A DNA stretch of 64,000 bases from Desulforhopalus sp. (GTDB lineage: Bacteria; Desulfobacterota; Desulfobulbia; Desulfobulbales; Desulfocapsaceae): NCBI GenBank assembly GCA_023231425.1, contig JALNVI010000001.1, positions 1 through 64,000 on the forward strand. The letters are read 5' to 3'. Positions 56,847-64,000 of the stretch are shown in pieces. Position numbers and translations under genes: made by a program. The notes beneath the pieces were generated by a model. The model made no database searches. It worked only from the letters and a program-made list of their open reading frames with translations, and was not told the origin of the DNA. Position 1 is the first letter of the stretch; every line of letters starts with the position of its first letter.

Positions 56847-57551
56847 TCAGTTGGTGCGCCAGCGGTAACCCAGACCGTATTCGGTACGTATGGCATTGAA
56901 ATTCTGGTCTATTTCACAGAACTTGTCACGGATACGGCGAATGTGTGCGGTGATGGCGTTACTGGTAACCACCAGCTGGGCGGCAGCCATCAGCTCGTCA
57001 TGGGATTTGACATGACCGGGATGTTCAACGAGGGCGTACACCAGCCAAAACTCGGTGAGGGTAAGGTCGATCAGCGTTTCCTGCCAGAAGACCCTCTTCT
57101 GTTCGTGGTAGAAGGTAAGTTCCCCCACCGTGAAGACTTCTTCCTCCGCTGGCTGTACGTTGGCTGCCAGCGACTCGACGATCTTGAACAGAGCTGAGAT
57201 ACGCACCGGCAGAAAGTCGAGTGTTGTGGTATTTTTCGACAGGTAATCCCAGGCACCGAGGCGCAGTCCACTGACTCGGTCAAGGTCTGAATCTCGAGCA
57301 GTAAGAAAGATAATGGGGATGGTCGGTGAGAGCTGGCGGAGCTGCGAACAGAGGGTAAAACCGCCCTCCATCTCATCTTCCAGCATCACATCGAGCACGG
57401 CAAGGTCGGGCAGATCCTTCTGGAAGGCTGCCGTTGCCTCGGGACGGGAGCCATAGCTGTGTACTTCATATCCCTCACGCTGGAGGGCATGAGTGTAGTT
57501 GTCACGAAGAAGATCGTCATCTTCAACAAGGGCAATGATATAACAAGCCAT
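56847..57551 (-). CDS. Response regulator, dedicated sortase-system type
   Basis: A 234-residue OmpR-class regulator. The receiver domain has D54 as phospho-acceptor (VLDVMLEDE), the acidic patch EDDD and K106 in YLSKN. The C-terminal winged helix (about 140-232) ends with AHIRRIRDKF and ISTYGLGYRW-like residues. The IALVEDDDLLRDNY start and GFTLCSQLR match the regulator of the same named family. It is the first gene of an operon with the kinase and helicase. Confidence 0.85.
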   Translation of the reverse strand: MACYIIALVEDDDLLRDNYTHALQREGYEVHSYGSRPEATAAFQKDLPDLAVLDVMLEDEMEGGFTLCSQLRQLSPTIPIIFLTARDSDLDRVSGLRLGAWDYLSKNTTTLDFLPVRISALFKIVESLAANVQPAEEEVFTVGELTFYHEQKRVFWQETLIDLTLTEFWLVYALVEHPGHVKSHDELMAAAQLVVTSNAITAHIRRIRDKFCEIDQNFNAIRTEYGLGYRWRTN

Positions 57552-57742
57552 GGCAGCAGTTGCCTCCTCAGGAATTCAAGTATTTTCAGATTTACGACGT
57601 ACGGAAAGTCTCTTTTTCCACAAACTCTCCTGCTTAGAGTACACTGGATCTGCGCGTTTCGCTACCGCGTCGAGTCCAATCAGGGTTGGTCACTCTTTTC
57701 TGCTCAAATGGAGATTATTGAAAATGAATACAGGAAAATCTA

Positions 57743-58018
57743 ATGAAAAAACACTTACATCATGTTGACCCCGGCAGCGCCCTGCTGATTATCTATCTCG
57801 CGCTGATGGTTCTGCTCGTGGCAGGAAATGCCCTTATCGCCAGGACTGACAGACTCTCTGGTGAAGTTGAAAGTGCCCCGCCTTCTGCAGGTCAGGATTT
57901 TACCCCGCCCCCGTGTTCTCCTCCCATCTCCATATCACTTCCCCAACTGGAGAGAGTCATGCTCAAAAAAAGCGTAACAGAGATTCTCCGTCACGCTGCT
58001 CTTTATACATCTTCCTGA
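57743..58018 (+). CDS. Small single-pass membrane protein, unknown
   Basis: A 91-residue frame with AGGAAA 9 nt upstream, one membrane segment (about residues 13-33, ALLIIYLALMVLLVAGNALI) and a Pro-rich stretch with one Cys (FTPPPCSPPIS). Third codon positions are GC-rich as in its neighbours, supporting real coding. I recognise no family. It is divergent from the response regulator gene, so it might be controlled by it. Confidence 0.45.
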   Translation: MKKHLHHVDPGSALLIIYLALMVLLVAGNALIARTDRLSGEVESAPPSAGQDFTPPPCSPPISISLPQLERVMLKKSVTEILRHAALYTSS

Positions 58019-58151
58019 TCTGCCATTATAACAACGTCACCAGCACAACTCTCACCATTGACAGCTCTTACCAGGCTGCGTTGCTGCAATGTAATTCACC
58101 GCCTATCGTCAAAACAACGCACAAAACTTCCTGTAGTCGCTGACTATAAAC

Positions 58152-58190
58152 AAAAAAAGGGTATCTGGTGACTTCTCACCGGATACCCTT
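58152..58190 (-). terminator. Terminator after the first tRNA pair
   Basis: AAGGGTATC...GATACCCTT forms a stem around TGGTGACTTCTCACC; the minus strand then has seven T. Confidence 0.85.
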
Positions 58191-58194
58191 AATA

Positions 58195-58272
58195 TGGCGT
58201 CCCCAACCGGATTTGAACCGGTGTTGTCGGCGTGAAAGGCCGATGTCCTGGACCTGACTAGACGATAGGGAC
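58195..58272 (-). tRNA. tRNA-Glu (anticodon TTC)
   Basis: GTCCCTA acceptor, CTTTCAC anticodon loop and GGTTCAAATCC T arm; CCA is encoded. It is identical in sequence to the copy at 58523-58600. Confidence 0.97.
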
Positions 58273-58286
58273 AAAAACAAAAACCC

Positions 58287-58362
58287 TGGTGGGTCGTGCG
58301 CGGCTCGAACGCGCGACGTTCTGATTAAGAGTCAGATACTCTACCAGCTGAGTTAACGACCC
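58287..58362 (-). tRNA. tRNA-Lys (anticodon CTT)
   Basis: GGGTCGT acceptor and CTCTTAA anticodon loop; CCA is encoded. It is transcribed ahead of the tRNA-Glu 14 bp downstream. Confidence 0.96.
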
Positions 58363-58483
58363 GAAAGCGGTTTATATGCAAATTTTCTGAAGACAGATCT
58401 CAATCGGTGCTGCACTGCAGACACCACCTGTCACAAAACAGTGTACAGGACTTGCTCTGTGATTACTACCAAAACTAAATAAG

Positions 58484-58520
58484 AAAAGGTACTTGGCGAT
58501 AAATCACCAAGTACCTTTAA
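58484..58520 (-). terminator. Terminator after the second tRNA pair
   Basis: AAAGGTACTTGG...CCAAGTACCTTT forms a stem around CGATAAATCA. On the minus strand four T follow, then C and TT. It is weaker than the one at 58152. Confidence 0.7.
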
Positions 58521-58522
58521 TA

Positions 58523-58600
58523 TGGCGTCCCCAACCGGATTTGAACCGGTGTTGTCGGCGTGAAAGGCCGATGTCCTGGACCTGACTAGACGATAGGGAC
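58523..58600 (-). tRNA. tRNA-Glu (anticodon TTC), second copy
   Basis: Same sequence as the tRNA-Glu at 58195, with encoded CCA. Confidence 0.97.
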
Positions 58601-58614
58601 AAAAACAAATTTCC

Positions 58615-58690
58615 TGGTGGGTCGTGCGCGATTCGAACGCGCGACTCTCTGATTAAAAGTCAGATACTCTACCAGCTGAGTTAACGACCC
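58615..58690 (-). tRNA. tRNA-Lys (anticodon TTT)
   Basis: GGGTCGT acceptor and CTTTTAA anticodon loop, CCA encoded. It differs from the CTT isoacceptor at only a few positions, including the anticodon, pointing to duplication and divergence. Confidence 0.97.
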
Positions 58691-58798
58691 GAGAGCGGTC
58701 TATATACAAAGATCCCGAAGACGAGTCAACATCTTTTTTTATTTATTTTGCCAGACATCCAAAATATATACTCCGCTCCAAAAGACAGAAGACACAAC

Positions 58799-59260
58799 TC
58801 AGCCCGCCAGCTGCAGCATCTTTTTCGCCGCCAGCGTGCCTGCAATCTTCTCCTTCGTCTCTTCAGACGCCTGCAGCGAAGCGTTCACATCCAGGGAACC
58901 CCAGCGCAACGCTTCACACACCAGCTTCTCATACTCATCACGCAAACGACGAAAAGACTCTTCCACTTCCGGATACTCGCTGGACTCACGAAACGGCAGA
59001 CGCAGGAAGCCAGAATCTACACCCACTCGAAACCACGGCACCGCCAGACGGTGAAACTCCGCCGGCTGCCAGTCTTCACTGCGCTCATCCTCCCCCGGCA
59101 AACACCAGCCACGTTCCGCATGGGGAACCACGGCAATGGTACTGGTGAGAGTCAACGGCTCCATGTCCAGTTCCATTTCATGCACCTCAAGAGTAATAGT
59201 ATAGCTGAGGATCGGACGATGATTCCCCTGCTTCTTTTTAATATTCCAGATAATCTTCAT
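58799..59260 (-). CDS. Conserved-type hypothetical protein beside the MoxR/VWA genes
   Basis: A 153-residue soluble, acidic protein without a recognised family. ATG 59260 with GAGAAG upstream is preferred over GTG 59266. The first half looks beta-rich (IIWNIKKKQGNHRPILSYTI, LTLTSTIAV) and the second half helical (YEKLVCEALRWG, TKEKIAGTLAAKKML). It ends the moxR-DUF2201 gene string, which suggests a supporting role there. Confidence 0.65.
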   Translation of the reverse strand: MKIIWNIKKKQGNHRPILSYTITLEVHEMELDMEPLTLTSTIAVVPHAERGWCLPGEDERSEDWQPAEFHRLAVPWFRVGVDSGFLRLPFRESSEYPEVEESFRRLRDEYEKLVCEALRWGSLDVNASLQASEETKEKIAGTLAAKKMLQLAG

Positions 59261-59313
59261 CTTCACTTCTCTCCAGAAAGAGGTCTGCCGTATCCTGCCA
59301 GCGGCGGCTCCCT

Positions 59314-60519
59314 TTATTTATATACGCCATCCCCTTCGTGCACACCACGCGCCAGCCCTGTCACCCGAAGCAGATCACCAAAAGGAGGGCTTTGGTGCTC
59401 CTCATCGCCGATCTGCGCCCACAGCACCGGGTAGTCCGGCTCCACAGCGGGAAAAAGATGACAGCGCAGATCAGTCAGATAGATAAGGCAGGCGGGCTGC
59501 AGCCCCTCCTGTTCAATCCGCCGGAACACCGGGCGGAAATCAGTGCCGCCCCCACCGACCGGCTCAAGCCGCAGCGGCAGCTCAGACCGTTCTACTTGCT
59601 CATAACGCCTCACCTGCATATCACAGTAGAAGAGATGCAGAATCGCGGGATATTGCTCCATGATAGCGGACAACTCTGCGGCAAACTGATCCATCTCTGT
59701 CCGCGAAATAGAACCAGAGGTATCCACTGCCACCGCTATCTGGTGCAGCTCACTGTTGATCAGAGAAGGAAAGTAGTAGCCCTGATGGATGTAGCGGCGG
59801 TTGGGCGTCATCCAGCTGTAGTCAAATCGCGCCGAGCGCTCGATAAACCGGGACAGAATCTGCCGCCAGTCGAGGCGCGGGTTGAGACGCCGGGCAACCA
59901 GTTGTTCCACACCCCGGGGAAGATGGCCAATCTCCCGCGCCGTGTTGGCAGCATTGATAAAGGTTCGCTCCCAGTCAACCCCTTCAGCCCCGAGATCTGC
60001 CCCCTGACTCTGCATTGGTGCATCGCGCACCTCCCCCGCCGCCGGGGCGTTTTCTCCGCTCTGCCTGCCTTTACCGGGACCGTCTTCGTCTCCACCCCGC
60101 TCGCGGATGCCGTCACTGGTCTCAAAGAGGCGGCTGTAAACCGCTTCGGCGCTCATCTCCCGAAACCCCTCAATGAGAAGGAAGTCTGGCGGCAGAGTGA
60201 AACCGGCATCGAGCAGCAGCCAGTTGATGGCATAGTCACAGGCTATATTCCATAACTGTACATCCCGCCCCCCGCGGCGCCGATGATGGCCGCAGGCGGG
60301 GTGCATCACCAGATGGGCCATGAGCCCGAGCAGTTCATCATCTTTCAGGGTGAGGATATAACCAGGGTTGTAGCCAAGAACCTCACCGTCGGTCCAGGCA
60401 TCGGCACACCCCTCATCCTCCAGCAGTTTCAAGCGCAGAGCAAGGGTGGCAAAAAAGGGGTGCTGCAAGATCAGTGTAGTCCGAGCCTTCAGCAGGCGCT
60501 GATGGGCATCGCCGCTCAT
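59314..60519 (-). CDS. DUF2201 metallopeptidase-like/VWA protein
   Basis: A 401-residue protein with two parts. The N-terminal putative metallopeptidase domain has LMAHLVMHPACGHHRR and WNIACDYAINWLL. The C-terminal VWA-like domain has VAVDTSGSIS as the metal-site DxSxS and a GGGGTDFRP loop. The first His motif is HxxxGHH rather than HExxH, as is usual for this group. Such proteins pair with MoxR ATPases that load metal or remodel complexes. It overlaps the moxR stop by 4 bp. Confidence 0.85.
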   Translation of the reverse strand: MSGDAHQRLLKARTTLILQHPFFATLALRLKLLEDEGCADAWTDGEVLGYNPGYILTLKDDELLGLMAHLVMHPACGHHRRRGGRDVQLWNIACDYAINWLLLDAGFTLPPDFLLIEGFREMSAEAVYSRLFETSDGIRERGGDEDGPGKGRQSGENAPAAGEVRDAPMQSQGADLGAEGVDWERTFINAANTAREIGHLPRGVEQLVARRLNPRLDWRQILSRFIERSARFDYSWMTPNRRYIHQGYYFPSLINSELHQIAVAVDTSGSISRTEMDQFAAELSAIMEQYPAILHLFYCDMQVRRYEQVERSELPLRLEPVGGGGTDFRPVFRRIEQEGLQPACLIYLTDLRCHLFPAVEPDYPVLWAQIGDEEHQSPPFGDLLRVTGLARGVHEGDGVYK

Positions 60520-61526
60520 ACCAGCACGCTGGCGTTACTGGCTGCCCAGTCAGCAAAGGCGTCCAGCCCGGCGAGGGGCCGGCAGTGACGTACCGCCTCC
60601 CGTACCAGCAGGACGGAAAACTCGGTGGGCAGTCGTGAGGCAAAAGTAAGCAGGCGTGCACCGTTCTCTTCACTGGCCGACCGGCCAACCATCTCACAAA
60701 TCGCGTAAAGCACTGCGGGATCCTCAGCGATAGAGACCCCTTCCGGATTATTGAGGATGTCTGCCACCTCGGGAAGATCCTGCCAGATGGCAATGAAGCC
60801 CTCCAGCTCTCCCGCCGCCCCGACACCTACAGTACCAACGAGAAGCTCTTTTAATATTTCTTCTCCTTCTTTGCCTTTCTGATATTTTTTATCTTTTGAT
60901 GTCTTTATTATTTTAGAGGCAAACTCCCAGCTTCGCGGTGACGGGAAGGCCTTGCTGCTGCGTTCCGGCTCAAAGTCATGCAGAAGAGCCGGGCGAAAGC
61001 GGAGAAAAGAGATAATCTCCGGGGCTATCTTTGCCCCGTCCGCCCACTGCAGCCACTCCTCAAGATCAACGGTGAAATCGATATGCACAAAACGATTCGC
61101 CAGCGCGGAAGGCATGCGGTGAGTAACAGCGCGGTCGGTCTCGCGGTTTCCGGCGGCGATGATCGACCACCCGTCAGGCAGTTCATACTCACCGAGCCGT
61201 CGATCAAGAACCAGCTGGTAACAGGAGGCCTGCACCAGCGGTGGCGCAGCGTTGAGCTCATCAAGAAAAAGAATGCCCTTCCCTTCAGTGGGCAAAAAGG
61301 AGGGGATGCACCACTCGGCGCGGCCATCCTCTGAAATCTTCGGCAGGCCACGCAGGTCTACCGGGTCAAGGAGAATGGCACGGATGTCGATAAGCGAGAG
61401 TCCCAGCTTCTCCGCCGTCTGCGCCACAACCTGGCTCTTGCCCACCCCCGGAGGTCCCCACAGGAACACCGGTTGGCGGATATCAAAAAGCTGCATCAGA
61501 GCAGCCCCTATTTGTTGTGCTTTCAT
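60516..61526 (-). CDS. MoxR-type AAA+ ATPase (partner of DUF2201)
   Basis: A 336-residue AAA+ protein with Walker A WGPPGVGKSQVV, Walker B ILFLDELNAAPP, sensor 1 IAAGNRETD and the Arg-finger region ANRFVHIDF. GGGAGG upstream sets the start; a longer frame would run into the acetyltransferase gene. It is thought to act as a chaperone-like remodeller with the VWA protein encoded next. Confidence 0.9.
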   Translation of the reverse strand: MKAQQIGAALMQLFDIRQPVFLWGPPGVGKSQVVAQTAEKLGLSLIDIRAILLDPVDLRGLPKISEDGRAEWCIPSFLPTEGKGILFLDELNAAPPLVQASCYQLVLDRRLGEYELPDGWSIIAAGNRETDRAVTHRMPSALANRFVHIDFTVDLEEWLQWADGAKIAPEIISFLRFRPALLHDFEPERSSKAFPSPRSWEFASKIIKTSKDKKYQKGKEGEEILKELLVGTVGVGAAGELEGFIAIWQDLPEVADILNNPEGVSIAEDPAVLYAICEMVGRSASEENGARLLTFASRLPTEFSVLLVREAVRHCRPLAGLDAFADWAASNASVLV

Positions 61527-61551
61527 ATAACCCTCCCTGCATGCAGGATTT

Positions 61552-62550
61552 TCAATTTTGTTTGTAGTAGACAGGCACGCCGGGGCTGATCGCCTCCCGC
61601 GCGGCATAACGCCTGCTCTTTTCCCGGGTAAAACCCATTTTCGACAATAAACTCTGCAAACGGGGATTACGGGTAAGGGAAATGAAAGTTGTAAAACCGC
61701 GCGTCGTCATCTCTTCAATGAAAGCATTCACCGTATAAACACCAATACGCTGATTGCGGAAACGTGTGGAGATGGCCAGCGCGCCCAGTTCCACTGTCTG
61801 TTCATTGATATCCTTCTGTTCCACGCAGCCAACGATGATACCGTCAATAAGAGTGACAAAAAAATGATCGCGGTTGGCTGTAACATACCCCTTCGGCCGT
61901 GGTTTGAGATACCCTGACCTTTTATACATGTCGAGAATTCGCTCGACTATCTTCACCTCCACCGCCCCGTCCACGGCACGGAACACCTCGGTAAAGTTGT
62001 TGGCAATCATCGTGCCCGCCCCTTCAACGGAGAAGAGTTCCTCGCGAAGGGTTGCCTTCCCGGCGGGCACAATGTGAATCCGCTCACAGGCACCAGACTC
62101 AATCTTCTCACAGATCTGGCTCAGTGCCCCCTGAAAGTTCACATTCTGTACCACATCGTTCACTTCAATGGGCAGGGAACTATAACGCTCCGTGGTGAGG
62201 GTGTTGATCCGTTCACCTTTCTGATCCAGCAGAGGACGCCGCTCAAGAAAGATCAGTTTGAACTTCACCCCGTCACTGTTGAGAACCGCCTCGTAAAAAT
62301 CGACGTCGGAGGCAATGCGGACAAACTGCGTCCCCGTCAGATGCCGCGCCAGATCATCAACCAGCTTCTGATTAGAGGAACGGGGAGGCAGGTTGTGAAA
62401 AAAGGTGGTGGAGATACCCTGACGTCCGAGAAACTTGAGGTCATCGATAATGGCAGGGAACTTATCACGCAGCACACTCTCACGGCAGGCGACAGCAAGG
62501 GGGTGAGCGAGAAGGTGTCGGGTGTACTCTTTAACGTAGAGATGGGTCAT
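61552..62550 (-). CDS. ArgA-like N-acetyltransferase (kinase-like plus GNAT domains)
   Basis: A 332-residue protein. The C-terminal GNAT domain (about 185-325) has the acetyl-CoA loop RFRNQRIGVYTV and SLTRNPRLQSLLSKMGF. The N-terminal part recalls a shortened amino-acid-kinase domain, joined by RIHIVPAGKATLREELFS and EGAGTMIA. The latter matches the linker of N-acetylglutamate synthases and the ArgB C-terminus. The inferred role is acetylation of glutamate for arginine synthesis. It ends 25 bp before the moxR start. Confidence 0.6.
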   Translation of the reverse strand: MTHLYVKEYTRHLLAHPLAVACRESVLRDKFPAIIDDLKFLGRQGISTTFFHNLPPRSSNQKLVDDLARHLTGTQFVRIASDVDFYEAVLNSDGVKFKLIFLERRPLLDQKGERINTLTTERYSSLPIEVNDVVQNVNFQGALSQICEKIESGACERIHIVPAGKATLREELFSVEGAGTMIANNFTEVFRAVDGAVEVKIVERILDMYKRSGYLKPRPKGYVTANRDHFFVTLIDGIIVGCVEQKDINEQTVELGALAISTRFRNQRIGVYTVNAFIEEMTTRGFTTFISLTRNPRLQSLLSKMGFTREKSRRYAAREAISPGVPVYYKQN

Positions 62551-62781
62551 GAAACGTATTCCATTTTTTCAGGAGGAAAGGAGGAAAAAAGATGCGGACA
62601 GCCTACCAGAGCACTCTTCAAAGTGCATGGGAATTTACCCTCTTCCGCCCCTCCTGGTTCGGTTTAAACTTTTCCTTCCGGCAACCATTACAACCTTGTA
62701 ATCCTCTTGAAAGGCTGCTGCAAGAAAGAGCTGGTAGAGTTGGCAGGTAGAAGAGAATTCGAGCTCTCAGCACACCCTGAA

Positions 62782-62862
62782 GAAAACATCGAATAATCAC
62801 TCATCTTCTTCGTTACAGTCAAAAACTTATCCTCGGAGGTAAACGCTATACTCCGATATTAA
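62782..62862 (-). repeat. GGGTACC-family repeat, half copy
   Basis: GAAAACATCGAATAATCACTC, CTTCTTCGTTACAGTC and CCTCGGAGGTAAACG are present; the far terminus is lost. It ends 17 bp before the moxR start at 62880. The rest of 62551-62781 holds no supported feature. Confidence 0.75.
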
Positions 62863-62879
62863 TCAGAAGGAATCCCGAC

Positions 62880-63899
62880 ATGACAACAGAACTTCCTCAA
62901 CAGAACAAGGGTTATATTTCTATCCAGCAGATCACCGAGACAGTGAAGGCCGCTTCAGGCTGGGTTGCCCCCCTGCGCAACGAACTCTCCCGCACCATCA
63001 TAGGGCAGGACAATCTCATCGACAGTCTCCTCATCGGTCTGCTCTCTGGTGGACACATTCTGCTTGAAGGCCTGCCGGGGCTGGCCAAAACCCTTGCTGT
63101 GAAGAGCCTCAGTGAGGCTATTCGCACCGATTTCAGACGCATTCAGTTCACCCCGGACATGCTCCCGGCCGACATCATCGGCACCCAGATCTACAACCCG
63201 CAGGAGACCACCTTCGAGACCCGCCGGGGCCCGATTTTCGCCTCCCTCGTGCTCGCCGATGAAATCAACCGGGCCCCGGCCAAGGTCCAGTCTGCCCTGC
63301 TGGAGGCAATGCAGGAGAAACAGGTGACCATCGGCGAGGAGAGCTACCTCCTGCCAAAACTCTTTCTCGTACTGGCCACACAGAACCCCATTGAACAGGA
63401 GGGGACCTACCCGCTGCCGGAGGCACAGGTAGACCGTTTCATGCTCAAGGTAGTGGTCGGTTATCCGAGCAGAGCGGAGGAGCGGAAGATTCTCGATAAC
63501 TACGAGTACAGCAGCAAGGAGAAAAAAATTGTCCCCGTGGCTTCACCGGAGGAGATCCTTAACGCCAGGCGGGTGGCGGACTCCATTTATATGGATGATA
63601 AAATCAAGGATTATATCGTCAGCCTTGTTTATGCCACCCGCGATCCGGAGAGCTGTCACCTCAGTCTCTCCAATTATATTGAGACCGGTGCTTCACCCCG
63701 GGCCACTCTGAGCATGAAATCAGTGGCCAAATGCGCAGCCTTCCTCGCCGGCCGCGGCTACGTCACGCCTGATGACGTCAAGTCTTCGGCGATGAATGTC
63801 ATGCGCCACCGTATCCGCATCAGCTACGAGGCAGAGGCGGAAGGTATTTCCAGCGAAGATATCATCCGTAAAATCGTCGATACCGTACCGGTTCCCTGA
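62880..63899 (+). CDS. MoxR-family AAA+ ATPase (partner of DUF58)
   Basis: A 339-residue classical MoxR protein: GGHILLEGLPGLAKTLAVKS (Walker A), DEINRAPAKVQSALLEAMQE (Walker B), LVLATQNPIEQEGTYPLPEAQ and DRFMLKV. AAGGAA precedes the start. A DUF58 gene follows directly, the usual pairing for this subtype, often with VWA membrane proteins further on. Confidence 0.95.
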   Translation: MTTELPQQNKGYISIQQITETVKAASGWVAPLRNELSRTIIGQDNLIDSLLIGLLSGGHILLEGLPGLAKTLAVKSLSEAIRTDFRRIQFTPDMLPADIIGTQIYNPQETTFETRRGPIFASLVLADEINRAPAKVQSALLEAMQEKQVTIGEESYLLPKLFLVLATQNPIEQEGTYPLPEAQVDRFMLKVVVGYPSRAEERKILDNYEYSSKEKKIVPVASPEEILNARRVADSIYMDDKIKDYIVSLVYATRDPESCHLSLSNYIETGASPRATLSMKSVAKCAAFLAGRGYVTPDDVKSSAMNVMRHRIRISYEAEAEGISSEDIIRKIVDTVPVP

Positions 63900-63921
63900 G
63901 TCGACCATGAAGAGAAGCCCC

Positions 63922-64000
63922 ATGGAAAACGAACTTACCCGCGAGATGCTCAACAAGGTGCGCCGGATTGAGGTGCACACCAGCCGCCTGGTCACCGACA
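63922..64000 (+). CDS. DUF58-domain protein, N-terminal part only
   Basis: The frame begins MENELTREMLNKVRRIEVHT and runs off the window. LxKxRRIEVxTxRLVxD is the usual N-terminus of DUF58 proteins encoded after moxR. ATG 63922 is favoured by AGAGAAG upstream; ATG 63907 in the same frame is possible. Confidence 0.75.
   Translation, partial: MENELTREMLNKVRRIEVHTSRLVTD

Overview
The window looks like chromosomal DNA of a Gram-negative, strictly or facultatively anaerobic member of the Desulfobulbales/Desulfobacterota. This rests on gene order and protein type, not on a database search. Lipopolysaccharide genes (kdsA, kdsC, lptA, lptB, lptC) show an outer membrane. A Desulfovibrio-type ferredoxin, a membrane polyferredoxin behind an FNR-like box and several Fe-S proteins suggest anaerobic metabolism. 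Most of the DNA is ordinary housekeeping sequence with compact, overlapping genes.

Layout. 1-1029 holds a decayed IS30-type transposase. 1070-14867 is almost all on the minus strand. Read in the direction of transcription it runs argB-argD-argF, argG-argH, a fibronectin-type lipoprotein, dapF-dapA-dapB, folK, a small Cys-motif membrane protein, a transaldolase, a lytic transglycosylase and tRNA-Leu(CAA). 15463-18376 (plus) is lptA-lptB-rpoN, followed by a ferredoxin, a repeat-bearing lipoprotein, a YkgJ-type protein, a phosphoesterase and a ParB-like/Lrp-like fusion. After a secreted MsrA-MsrB fusion (minus), pyrG-kdsA-kdsC-lptC (plus) follows. 29-35 kb has TrmO, a histidine phosphatase and two paralogous sodium symporters in opposite orientation around a hydrolase. 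35-45.8 kb has a CPA2 antiporter between two copies of a 0.3-kb repeat, an SsuABC/TauABC-like importer, a DUF6165-GT9 pair, a GT10-MltB pair, and a non-coding region with a likely small RNA and an FNR-like site in front of a NapH-like polyferredoxin. 45.9-57.5 kb (minus) has hemW, radC, gatB, a two-gene RdgC, a DUF362 ferredoxin, a Pif1-type helicase and a sensor/regulator pair of the type first named for proteobacterial sortase loci. 58.2-58.7 kb is a duplicated tRNA-Lys/tRNA-Glu unit. 58.8-64 kb holds two MoxR loci and an ArgA-like acetyltransferase.

The most unusual feature is a family of non-coding repeats of about 140-180 bp. They have terminal inverted repeats (GGGYACCTTGAATAAYC), and I find 14 full or partial copies. 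Several start directly after a stop codon and some sit inside conserved operons (argF/argG, lptB/rpoN). Two further families are present: one carries a GxxExxY-protein remnant, the other a pyrimidine tract with CTTCGCG motifs. No CRISPR array, rRNA or complete mobile element is visible.
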